12,894 nucleotides of DNA from CAG-390 sp045644325 (lineage in GTDB: Bacteria; Bacillota; Clostridia; Oscillospirales; CAG-272): positions 1-12,894 of the forward strand of contig JAZRGT010000061.1 in assembly GCA_045644325.1 (NCBI GenBank), written 5' to 3'. This document shows, piece after piece, positions 1 through 6,337 of the stretch. The notes below the pieces were generated by a model. It made no database searches and was not told where the DNA came from. It saw nothing but the letters and a program-made list of their open reading frames with translations. A program made the position numbers and the translations under genes. Within the stretch, counting starts at the first letter, position 1. Every line of letters begins with the position of its first letter.

Positions 1-20
1 CTGAAATACCACACGCTATG

Positions 21-59
21 TGAACTGCCCCAAATTGTGCGGACAGCACAAAAAGCCCC
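21..59. repeat. IS terminal inverted repeat, orfB-side end
   Basis: This is the outer end of the IS on the side where orfB terminates. Compared base for base with the other end (1357 back to 1319), 21 of 39 positions match, concentrated in TGAAC at the tip, CGGACA at offset 20, and AAAAAG at offset 30. It also contains a small dyad, TTGTGC-ggaca-GCACAA at 35-51. The TGAACTGCCCC tip resembles ends of IS3-family elements. The exact tip is inferred from this resemblance and the match to the other end. Confidence 0.75.
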
Positions 60-82
60 TTGTGGGTAGCATATTTTAATAA

Positions 83-937
83 TTAAGCAACGAACTGACA
101 TCGCTTTTCGAGTGGTGTCAGTTTTGTTTTAAGTTGAATACGTTCGTTGTTGTAAAACTGTATGTATGCACCTATGAGGAGGCGCGCCTCCTCATAGGTG
201 CGGATTTTGGCGCGGTAAATACACTCGGTTTTGAGGATTGAGAAAAAATTTTCGGCTAAAGCGTTATCATATGGGTTCCCCCTACTTGACATTGACGGCG
301 TAATGTGGTATGATTTAGTTAGGCTATAATACGCTTGTGAGGTGTACTGAAAGCCTTGGTCACTGTGGAGGTGCAAGCTCCCGGTGACCTTCTCTTTTTT
401 CTTGGCAGCTCTGATGGTTGAAAGAACGAGATTTACAGTTTGCTTGGTACCCGTCTTATAAGCGACAATACTATTGTCATAGAGATCACGAATCACAGAA
501 AGGTATAAGAAACCTTGCGCTGTACGGATATACGATATATCCGTTACCCACTTCTGGTTAGGTCTGTCTGCGGTGAAATCTCTATTCAAATGGTTTTTAT
601 ACTTATATACACCATTGGTATAGTTATGATACTTCTTTCTCCTGACCTCTGACAATAAATTATATTTCTGCATAACGCGAAGGATTGTCTTAGGATCCTT
701 ATGTATTCCTTGCCTTTCAAGCCATATATGTACTCTACGGTAGCCGTAAGTGCTATGACAGTGTTGCTGACACTCTCGGATCTTCTCGGCAAGAGGCAGA
801 TCCCATACGGGCATATCTATTCTTTTGACATAATCATAGTAGCCACTTCTCGATACCTCAAAGAACCGGCACATTTCGCTGATCGTATATTTATCCTTGT
901 GACGATAGATCACCATATATTTTACGCTTGTCCTCAC
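83..937 (-). CDS. IS3-family transposase OrfB (DDE integrase-type catalytic subunit)
   Basis: This is the catalytic half of the IS3 transposase, which cuts and joins DNA at the element ends. The 284-residue protein has an N-terminal helical region with the family motif VSRSGYY (about 28-34), a TYGYRRV stretch near 63-69, and a retroviral-integrase core. The acidic triad is visible: D133 in WVTDISY, D193 in HSDQGF and E229 in NALAENFFS, with 35 residues between the second D and the E. The C-terminal NNERIQ and LTPLE motifs are typical. It begins with GTG at 937, which overlaps the orfA stop (GTGA), in the -1 frame relative to orfA. Family members usually make an OrfAB fusion by -1 frameshifting. 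No classical slippery heptamer is obvious here, so translational coupling is the alternative. An ATG at codon 8 is another possible start and fits the usual OrfB N-terminus. Confidence 0.95.
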   Translation of the reverse strand: MRTSVKYMVIYRHKDKYTISEMCRFFEVSRSGYYDYVKRIDMPVWDLPLAEKIRECQQHCHSTYGYRRVHIWLERQGIHKDPKTILRVMQKYNLLSEVRRKKYHNYTNGVYKYKNHLNRDFTADRPNQKWVTDISYIRTAQGFLYLSVIRDLYDNSIVAYKTGTKQTVNLVLSTIRAAKKKEKVTGSLHLHSDQGFQYTSQAYYSLTKSYHITPSMSSRGNPYDNALAENFFSILKTECIYRAKIRTYEEARLLIGAYIQFYNNERIQLKTKLTPLEKRCQFVA

Positions 938-1269
938 TTCCTTTCTGAGAGAGAGAGAAAATCCCGCATCAGTTCGTTCTCCATCTCTAATTGCTTTATA
1001 CGCGCATCCTTCCGATCGAGCTTGTAACGCAACACAGCTACTTTATCTTCTTCGCTTACAGCGCAATCTTTTGCTGGTCTGCCTTTCTTTCTGATAGCTA
1101 TTCCTGCGGCGATCTTGCGTTGTTTTGCGTTGTAGCGTGACTTGAAGTTATGCATTTGTTCATAACTGAATCCAAGTTTCTCTCCTATTTCTCTTAAACT
1201 TTTCCCTTGGGATATTAGTTCAAGTATCTCTTTTTCATACATAGATATGTTTCTATAACTTCTTGGCAT
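934..1269 (-). CDS. IS3-family transposase OrfA (helix-turn-helix DNA-binding subunit)
   Basis: This 111-residue protein recognises the IS ends and, in this family, also regulates transposition. Residues about 9-50 form a helix-turn-helix (MYEKEILELISQGKSLREIG..LGFS). A basic stretch with KKGRPAKD follows, and residues about 75-105 look like the leucine-zipper/coiled-coil segment that multimerises OrfA and OrfAB. The length is normal for OrfA. The start ATG at 1269 is preceded by AGGAGG (1283-1278) with an 8-base T-rich spacer. That ribosome binding site lies in the 3' arm of a long hairpin, so translation is expected only from transcripts that begin inside the element. The stop codon overlaps the GTG start of orfB. 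Confidence 0.93.
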   Translation of the reverse strand: MPRSYRNISMYEKEILELISQGKSLREIGEKLGFSYEQMHNFKSRYNAKQRKIAAGIAIRKKGRPAKDCAVSEEDKVAVLRYKLDRKDARIKQLEMENELMRDFLSLSERK

Positions 1270-1277
1270 AAAAAATT

Positions 1278-1320
1278 CCTCCTATGGTAAAATAGTCCTA
1301 TACTATTCTACCATAGGAGG
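1278..1320. promoter_or_regulatory. 19-bp hairpin sequestering the orfA ribosome binding site; two-way terminator-like element
   Basis: The arms 1278-1296 and 1302-1320 are complementary at 18 of 19 positions around the 5-base loop cctat. In minus-strand RNA entering from outside the IS, the 3' arm contains the AGGAGG of orfA, so the site would be paired. The hairpin is followed by AATTTTTT directly before the ATG, resembling an intrinsic terminator. On the plus strand the same hairpin is followed by TTCTTTTTT, also terminator-like. Blocking of read-through expression by such structures is known from other insertion sequences such as IS10 and IS50. Its operation here is inferred from structure. 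Confidence 0.75.
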
Positions 1321-1332
1321 TTCTTTTTTCAA
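1305..1332 (-). promoter_or_regulatory. Predicted promoter of IS orfA
   Basis: On the minus strand TTGAAA (1332-1327, -35) is followed after 16 bases by TAGAAT (1310-1305, -10). Transcription would begin near 1298-1299, inside the loop of the 1278-1320 hairpin. The native transcript would therefore lack the upstream arm and leave the AGGAGG site free. The promoter is assigned by consensus match only. Confidence 0.55.
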
Positions 1333-1357
1333 TGTCCGTTTTTAACGGACATGTTCA
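1319..1357. repeat. IS terminal inverted repeat, orfA-side end
   Basis: This is the outer end upstream of orfA. Read inward on the minus strand it begins TGAACATGTCC and shares the TGAAC tip, CGGACA and AAAAAG blocks with the opposite end. It contains a perfect 8-bp dyad, TGTCCGTT-ttt-AACGGACA, at 1333-1351. This may be part of the transposase binding site or simply fold in read-through RNA. The -35 element of the orfA promoter lies in its inner part. Confidence 0.7.
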
Positions 1358-1456
1358 AATCTCGGGAGATTTTTATATTCTCGGTAAATTTTGACAGTGC
1401 AAGCCCCATACGAACTGACAATTAAGCCTCCCGAGCATAATTTTATAATATATTTC

Positions 1457-1485
1457 TTGACAATTTAATTTAAATATGATATTAT
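1457..1485 (+). promoter_or_regulatory. Promoter of the LRR/SPFH/P-type ATPase operon
   Basis: A perfect -35 hexamer TTGACA (1457-1462) is separated by exactly 17 bases from TATTAT (1480-1485, -10). The surrounding sequence is very AT-rich. Transcription should start near 1492, leaving a leader of about 30 bases. A 10-base direct repeat (attattatat at 1481-1490 and 1494-1503) overlaps the -10 and start region and could be an operator, although the sequence is low in complexity. No other convincing promoter is visible before the terminator at 9195, supporting one transcription unit. Confidence 0.75.
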
Positions 1486-1521
1486 TATATTGAATTATTA
1501 TATACTCTGCGAGGAAATGTA

Positions 1522-2424
1522 ATGAAAAACAGCATTTACAAGCGCGTATTAGTGTTTCTTATCGCACTTATTTTACCGTGTACAGCCGCTTCCTGCAACA
1601 GCTTCGGTGGCACGGAATACGCCATTATCACTCAAAATAACACTTCAGCCGACGGCTTTGTATACGACAAGTACGAAAACTCTACCGTAAGGATAACGGG
1701 TATGGAAACCCTTCCCACGCTCCTCATCATCCCCGAGACGATAGACGGAATGACCGTTGTTGAGATCGCGGACGGTGCATTTGCGGACAACGAAAATCTC
1801 TTTTACGTCGAGTTTCCAAAGACCGATATCAAGCTCGGTTCACGCGTCTTCAGCGGAAGCGTTGCGCTTCTGACGGTCAACTTCTCGAACGCCGTCACGG
1901 TTATTCCCGAAAATACCTTTGAAGGATGCACGAACCTCGTTTCGATCGAAAACGCGGACTCGGTTACCGAGATCGCGTCCCAGGCATTTGCCGATTGCCA
2001 GAATCTCGCGGGATTCTCCGTCCCGTCAAAGCTAGAAAAGCTCGGTGCGGAGGCGTTCAGAGGATGCACCTCGCTTACGTCGGTCATCCTTCCCGAAACG
2101 GTGACAGAAATTGCAGAATCCGCTTTTTGGGGTTGTGGCTCTCTTGTCAGTGTTGAGTTCCGCGGAGCCACCTCCATTCCCGCTTATTGCTTCCTCAACT
2201 GCACCGCGCTGACGAAGGTTTCTCTCGGTGACAAGGTAACCGCGATCGGCGCAGAAGCCTTCAGAGGATGCCGCGCTCTTTACAGCATTGAGATCGGAAG
2301 TGGCTTGACCGAGATAGCAGATTACGCATTCCATGCTTGCGACGAGCTTACAGAGGTTACCGTTCCCGAAAAAAGCAATATCAAGATCGGTGAGGGCAAT
2401 GAATCCCTCGGATTTCAGGGTTAA
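1522..2424 (+). CDS. BspA-type leucine-rich-repeat (LRR_5) lipoprotein
   Basis: This 300-residue predicted surface lipoprotein has a basic start (MKNSIYKR), a hydrophobic segment at about 9-22 and a lipobox-like TAASC with the acylatable cysteine at 25. The lipobox is slightly off consensus because its -3 residue is A. Residues about 82-282 form nine LRR_5/BspA-type repeats with the pattern I-x-x-x-A-F-x-x-C-x-x-L-x-x-V-x-L/F-P. These build a curved solenoid usually used for protein binding. There is no catalytic motif, so any role is as a binding or scaffold protein on the outer membrane face. The start ATG at 1522 has GAGGA six bases upstream. It is the first gene of the six-gene operon and ends 12 bases before a second LRR lipoprotein. 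The partner is unknown; the SPFH proteins encoded downstream are obvious candidates. Confidence 0.88.
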   Translation: MKNSIYKRVLVFLIALILPCTAASCNSFGGTEYAIITQNNTSADGFVYDKYENSTVRITGMETLPTLLIIPETIDGMTVVEIADGAFADNENLFYVEFPKTDIKLGSRVFSGSVALLTVNFSNAVTVIPENTFEGCTNLVSIENADSVTEIASQAFADCQNLAGFSVPSKLEKLGAEAFRGCTSLTSVILPETVTEIAESAFWGCGSLVSVEFRGATSIPAYCFLNCTALTKVSLGDKVTAIGAEAFRGCRALYSIEIGSGLTEIADYAFHACDELTEVTVPEKSNIKIGEGNESLGFQG

Positions 2425-2436
2425 GGAGGAAGTAAA

Positions 2437-3465
2437 ATGATAAAAAGAATATTTTTTCTGACGCTCGCTCTCATCCTCACAGCCTCCCTCACGGTTTCCT
2501 GCGGGAACAAGGCGACCGACAGCTTTAAGCCTGAAAATTTTGATTTCGTACTGCGAGCCCCCACGGACGAAATGGGCTTCGAGGCGGGTTACAATTATTT
2601 CCTCCAAGATGACGGAAGCGTTATAATCGGCTCCGCTGACGTTTCGGGCGACGTCGTGATCCCCTCCGAACTCGGAGGAAAGACGGTCACCGCCATCGGC
2701 GAGGGTGCTTTCTTCAAAAACACCGCAATCACCTCGGTAGTGATACCCGACACGATCGAATCGATCGGTATTTACGCCTTCGCTGACTGCTCCGAGCTGA
2801 AGAGCATCACCGTCGGAAGCAAGGTTTGGCGAATATCTCCCTTTGCATTCGATAACACCCCTTGGCTCGCTTCGCAGACCGACGAATTCGTCACTGTCGG
2901 CGACGGAGTGCTTATAGCCTATAACGGCACAAGCCGCACACCCGTGCTTCCCGACAGCGTCCGCCACCTCGGCGGTGCATTCGCGGGAACGTCCGACGTA
3001 AGGTCCATCACCTTTGGAAAAGGACTGCTTACCGTTTCCGATATGGCTCTCTCCTTCTGTACTGAGCTTTCCGAGGTAGATCTCGGACTATCGCTCGTTT
3101 ACGTTGGTGATCAGGCATTTTCGGGTTCGGAAAAGCTCCAGACTCTCATTTTTCCCGACACTCTCAGATATATCGGAAGTCAGGCTTGCCTTAATTGCTA
3201 CGGACTAAAATACGTTTATCTCGGCAAGAGCCTTACCACTCTCGGCACCAATACATTTGAATATTCGCAGGCTTTGCGAGTTGTTTTCATTCCGAAATCG
3301 CTTACCGATCTGCGAACCTCACACTTCACAGACTGCATGTCCCTCAGCCTGATCCTCTATGAGGGTACGGAGGAGGAATTCAATGCAGTTGCCAAAAACG
3401 ATAACATAGCAAGCTTCAGAAGCCTCACCAAGGTCTTCAACTATAACGGAGGTGCAAATGAATAA
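2437..3465 (+). CDS. Second BspA-type leucine-rich-repeat (LRR_5) lipoprotein
   Basis: This 342-residue predicted lipoprotein has a signal segment (KRIFFLTLALILTASLTV) ending in a lipobox-like TVSC with cysteine 22. From about residue 75 to 310 it carries about nine LRR_5/BspA-type repeats, more diverged than those of its neighbour. One is interrupted near residues 145-175 (DEFVTVGDGVLIAY), a segment often seen in BspA-like proteins. The strong ribosome binding site AAGGAGG overlaps the stop codon of the preceding gene, implying translational coupling. The 3' end overlaps the next gene by 8 bases. The two lipoproteins share fold and export route but not close sequence, so they look like an old duplication or two separately recruited LRR proteins. 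No enzyme signature is present. The function is not recognisable beyond extracellular binding or scaffolding. Confidence 0.87.
   Translation: MIKRIFFLTLALILTASLTVSCGNKATDSFKPENFDFVLRAPTDEMGFEAGYNYFLQDDGSVIIGSADVSGDVVIPSELGGKTVTAIGEGAFFKNTAITSVVIPDTIESIGIYAFADCSELKSITVGSKVWRISPFAFDNTPWLASQTDEFVTVGDGVLIAYNGTSRTPVLPDSVRHLGGAFAGTSDVRSITFGKGLLTVSDMALSFCTELSEVDLGLSLVYVGDQAFSGSEKLQTLIFPDTLRYIGSQACLNCYGLKYVYLGKSLTTLGTNTFEYSQALRVVFIPKSLTDLRTSHFTDCMSLSLILYEGTEEEFNAVAKNDNIASFRSLTKVFNYNGGANE
3448..3460 (+). promoter_or_regulatory. Ribosome binding site that fixes the start of the polytopic SPFH gene
   Basis: GGAGG at 3448-3452 is followed after five bases by ATG at 3458. An in-frame GTG at 3452 overlaps this Shine-Dalgarno sequence and cannot use it, so the ATG at 3458 is the better start. 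The site lies inside the end of the preceding gene, whose stop is at 3463-3465. Confidence 0.8.
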
Positions 3466-5227
3466 GAAAAATATACGCGCGATATTGCCACCGCTGATAT
3501 CGCTGATAGCTTCCGCCGCCGCGGGCGTTGGAATGCTCTATTTATACGGACCAACCAAATATCTTCCCTTTTATCTGCTCGGCTTGATGCTCCTTCTGCC
3601 GAGTGCGGTCAACCTTTCGCTCTTGTTACTCAAGATCCCCGTCAAGGAAAAGAAGCGCAAGGACGAGGCAGCGGAGGAAGAAAACGCTGAGAACACAAAA
3701 CTCATAAAGCGTATTCTTTCCGCCATCGGTAAATTCTTCGTCACGATCGCACGCAAGATCGGAGCCGGAGGTGTACGCAAGGCTCTGCGTTATCTCTCCT
3801 ACTTCACAGCCGCAGCATCCTTCATCGCCATCCAATACTTCTTTGCGATCTCGCTGAAGGCATCCACCTCGCTTTACGTCACAAGCTACGCTTACGCAGT
3901 ATTGCTTATCGGTATCTTCCTCGTATTTATCGTTCTCGACAAATGGATACTGCATAATGAGGACGCCGATGAATATTCCGCCGTGCTCGGAGGCAACGTA
4001 CGCTCGATCCTCGCGGTCGGACGACTTGCGCTGATACTCATCATTCCCGCGATCTTCATCAAGCTTCTCGGCTTTTACGAGCTTCAGAAATACGCCGTCA
4101 TCGCACTCGCGATAATCTTTTATTGGTCATCGCTCGTCACGCTCCTTTCCTACGTTGCAAGAGCCATCCGCCACGAGCTTGAGATCTCGCCCGATGTCCG
4201 CATTCCTACGCTCTTCTCAGGCGGAAGCGGACAAGATATGGGCATCCTTTCCTACCTTGAAGAAAACACGGGCATAACAATGCGCGGTCTGTGGAGCGTA
4301 AAACTTATGGGCAAGCTCATTGCGCCCTCTCTGATAGCAATATTTCTGCTCTTCTGGATCTCAACGGGCATCGTTGAGATCGGCTCGGGTCAGGCGGGCG
4401 CGCTTTACAACTTCGGTAAGCTTTCCGCAGAACCTCTCGAGCCCGGCATTCACCTCACGCTTCCCTGGCCCTTTGGCAAGACCGTGATATACAACACCGA
4501 CGAGGTCTCCTCAATCACCATCGGTTACCGATCCGATACGTCGAGCGACAACGTATGGACGCAGACACACGGATCTGAGGAATATGAGCTGCTGCTTGGA
4601 GGTGGCGAGGAGCTCGTTTCGATAAACCTCTGCATCGAATACAGAATAAGCGACCTCAACGATTATCTCGTCAACTGCGCAAATCCCGTTGCGATCCTCG
4701 AGGCAAGCGCATACGAGCTCGTTGCGGATAAAACTATCGTTACAGACCTCAACACCCTCCTTTCGGTAGACCGCGAAGCCTTTGCCGCGGACTTCAAGAC
4801 CGATCTTATTGAGAAGATTGAGGTTCGCAATACCGGTCTTGAGATTGTCAGCGTAGTTCTTGAAAGCATCCATCCGCCCCTCGGCATCGCAGATATTTAT
4901 CAGCGTCTCGTAAGCGCGGAGATAGAAGCGCAGACGCGCATTATGTACGCTCAGACGGTCGCCTCGGTCAGAGTTTGCGAAGCTGAGAGCAATTATAATT
5001 CTACCGTTTCCACCGCAACTGCCGAAAAGCTCAACAAGATCGCTGAGGCGCAGGCAGAGGTCGCGGAATTTATGGCAAGCGTTGCCGCGGACGGCGAATA
5101 CAGTGATTCTTACAGATACTATAAATACCTCAACGCCCTTATAAATTATTACGAATCCGCAAGACTCGTAATTGTCAGCTCGGATGTGGATCAGTCCCGC
5201 ATTGTCGACAACACGATCAAAAAATAA
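3458..5227 (+). CDS. Polytopic membrane protein with C-terminal SPFH (HflK-like) domain
   Basis: This 589-residue protein is much longer than usual HflK or HflC. Hydrophobic segments suggest six membrane spans at about 9-30, 36-60, 112-132, 142-165, 186-206 and 211-234, with a charged loop (KEKKRKDEAAEEEN) between the second and third. A seventh span at about 287-307 leads directly into an SPFH domain. That domain contains PGIHLTLPWPFGK (329-341), a segment ending TGLEIVSVVLESIHPP (about 459-474), and an Ala/Glu-rich coiled coil at about 485-545. The HPP segment and following helix resemble HflK. Seven spans would place the SPFH domain on the opposite side from the N-terminus, outside the cell as in HflK/HflC. 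The gene overlaps the upstream LRR gene and is 15 bases from an HflC-like gene. The N-terminal domain is not recognised. It could be a dedicated partner of the co-transcribed ATPase. Confidence 0.85.
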   Translation: MNKKNIRAILPPLISLIASAAAGVGMLYLYGPTKYLPFYLLGLMLLLPSAVNLSLLLLKIPVKEKKRKDEAAEEENAENTKLIKRILSAIGKFFVTIARKIGAGGVRKALRYLSYFTAAASFIAIQYFFAISLKASTSLYVTSYAYAVLLIGIFLVFIVLDKWILHNEDADEYSAVLGGNVRSILAVGRLALILIIPAIFIKLLGFYELQKYAVIALAIIFYWSSLVTLLSYVARAIRHELEISPDVRIPTLFSGGSGQDMGILSYLEENTGITMRGLWSVKLMGKLIAPSLIAIFLLFWISTGIVEIGSGQAGALYNFGKLSAEPLEPGIHLTLPWPFGKTVIYNTDEVSSITIGYRSDTSSDNVWTQTHGSEEYELLLGGGEELVSINLCIEYRISDLNDYLVNCANPVAILEASAYELVADKTIVTDLNTLLSVDREAFAADFKTDLIEKIEVRNTGLEIVSVVLESIHPPLGIADIYQRLVSAEIEAQTRIMYAQTVASVRVCEAESNYNSTVSTATAEKLNKIAEAQAEVAEFMASVAADGEYSDSYRYYKYLNALINYYESARLVIVSSDVDQSRIVDNTIKK

Positions 5228-5231
5228 TCTC

Positions 5232-5245
5232 AGGTGATTACAATG
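5232..5245 (+). promoter_or_regulatory. Ribosome binding site that fixes the start of the HflC-like gene
   Basis: AGGTGA at 5232-5237 is followed after five bases by ATG at 5243. The in-frame GTG at 5234 is part of this Shine-Dalgarno sequence, so translation most likely begins at 5243 and gives 364 residues. Confidence 0.7.
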
Positions 5246-6337
5246 AAAAATAAAAAGATAAACGAAACCAACGATAAGCCGACCATCTCGCAAGAGCCCC
5301 GCGAGAAAAGCAGCTTCGGCTCGCGAATGCTCAAGATCTTCATAGCGCTCGTCCTCATAGTAGCAGTCGGATACTTCGGCTTTACCTTCGAGCTCCGTGA
5401 GGGAAACTGCGCCGTCGTCCTCCGATTCGGTGCACCGCGCGCAGAGCTTACCGAGGCGGGACTTTACTTCAAGCTCCCCTGGCCCTTCGAGAACGTAGTT
5501 CAGTACGAAAACAGAATGCAGTACCTCGAATCAAACGCACAAGAGACCGTCACCAAGGACAAGCGCAATATCATTCTCTCCTCCTACGTCGTTTGGCAGG
5601 TCGAAGAGCCTCTTCTCTTCCATAACAGCGTCGGCGCGTACGGAAGCACCGAGGCATACATCGATCAGCAGGTACGAAGCGCAACCCAGAGTACCATGGG
5701 TGCCTACAACCTGACCGAGCTTGTCTCCCTCGACACCGAAACCATCAAGACCGAGGAGATTCAGCAGAAGATCTTTGAAAAGGTCAAGGAAAACTGCGAG
5801 CGTAACTACGGCATCTCGATCGTAGACGTAAGCATTCTCCGCCTCAGCCTCCCCGATATCAACCTCCAGAGCGTATTTGATCAGATGCGTCAGGACAGAC
5901 AGACCGACATTGATACCATCCTCGCAAAAGCCGATAAGGAAGCAAGCAAGATTCAAGCCGACGCCGAGGTCAGAGCAGAAGAAATAATCGCTCAGGGCAC
6001 CAACGAAGCAGCTGCTATCAAGGCAGAAACCGAAAAGGCTGTTGCTGAGATCTACAGAAATGCACAGGATGCAAATCTTGATCTCTTCACCTTCCTCAAA
6101 AGCCTCGACACCCTCGCGGCATCCGTCAATTCGGGCACCGTACTTATCATCAGCACCGATAAATATCCCTTCAACGTCCTTGAAAACTACGCTGATATGC
6201 TGACTACCGAGGGCGATCAGACCATTGTAAAAGATCTTTCCTACATCCTCACCCAACTCGAGGAAAAAGATCGTCAGGCTCTTATAACCGAGATCGGCAA
6301 GCTGCTTGAGGAAGCTCAAAAGGGTAACGCACAATGA
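5243..6337 (+). CDS. HflC-like SPFH-domain membrane protein
   Basis: This 364-residue protein has a short charged N-terminus and one membrane span at about 29-50. A large SPFH domain follows, with the conserved entry EGNCAVVLRFGAP and the motif GLYFKLPWPFENV (about 73-85). The stretch GISIVDVSILRLSLPD...VFDQMRQDRQ (about 190-220) closely follows the HflC pattern. A long Ala/Glu coiled coil covers about 225-275, and FTFLKSLDTL with VLIISTDKYPFNVL matches the HflC C-terminal region. About 45 further residues form a charged helical tail not expected in HflC. HflK/HflC form a cage-like membrane assembly around the FtsH protease in E. coli, but no FtsH gene is in this window. The stop overlaps the start of the next SPFH gene (ATGA), so equal amounts of the two proteins are likely, as expected for a hetero-oligomer. 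Confidence 0.9.
   Translation: MKNKKINETNDKPTISQEPREKSSFGSRMLKIFIALVLIVAVGYFGFTFELREGNCAVVLRFGAPRAELTEAGLYFKLPWPFENVVQYENRMQYLESNAQETVTKDKRNIILSSYVVWQVEEPLLFHNSVGAYGSTEAYIDQQVRSATQSTMGAYNLTELVSLDTETIKTEEIQQKIFEKVKENCERNYGISIVDVSILRLSLPDINLQSVFDQMRQDRQTDIDTILAKADKEASKIQADAEVRAEEIIAQGTNEAAAIKAETEKAVAEIYRNAQDANLDLFTFLKSLDTLAASVNSGTVLIISTDKYPFNVLENYADMLTTEGDQTIVKDLSYILTQLEEKDRQALITEIGKLLEEAQKGNAQ

Larger units (their letters stand above)
21..1357 (-). mobile_element. IS3-family insertion sequence, complete, 1337 bp
   Basis: This is a full-length IS3-family element carrying orfA (HTH) and orfB (DDE transposase) on the minus strand. Its length of about 1.3 kb is typical of the family. The left end starts TGAACTGCCCC at 21 and the right end, read inward from 1357, starts TGAACATGTCC. 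Both ends have CGGACA at the same offset (20-25 bases in) and an A-rich block about 30 bases in. Both reading frames are open and the catalytic residues are present, so it may be active. No matching 3-4 bp direct repeat is visible outside the ends (left flank ends tatg, right flank begins aatc), which hints at an old or rearranged insertion. It lies upstream of the plus-strand operon but stops about 100 bp before that operon's promoter. Confidence 0.9.

Noticed and set aside
91..1420. Ten-base match cgaactgaca at 91-100 and 1411-1420 as an IS boundary or target repeat
   Set aside because: One copy lies inside orfB and the other beyond the IS end, and neither fits an end or duplication. A nearly identical string also occurs in rpsD near 12703, so it is likely chance.
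1358..1435. CTCGGGAG at 1361-1368 and CTCCCGAG at 1428-1435 as a hairpin or remnant terminator
   Set aside because: The arms are 8 bases and about 60 bases apart with no T-run after the second arm. It is too weak to call.
2032..2967. 311-residue open frame on the minus strand across the two LRR genes
   Set aside because: It lies antisense to two well-supported lipoprotein genes, spans their boundary, and has no recognisable domain. It is a by-product of codon bias.
3452..3457. GTG at 3452 as start of the polytopic SPFH gene
   Set aside because: The GTG is part of the GGAGGTG Shine-Dalgarno region. ATG at 3458 has the correct spacing.
4511..5293. 260-residue minus-strand open frame under the SPFH genes, with similar ones at 5531-6334, 7296-8015 and 8127-8900
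   Set aside because: All are antisense to genes with clear family motifs and show no family signature of their own.
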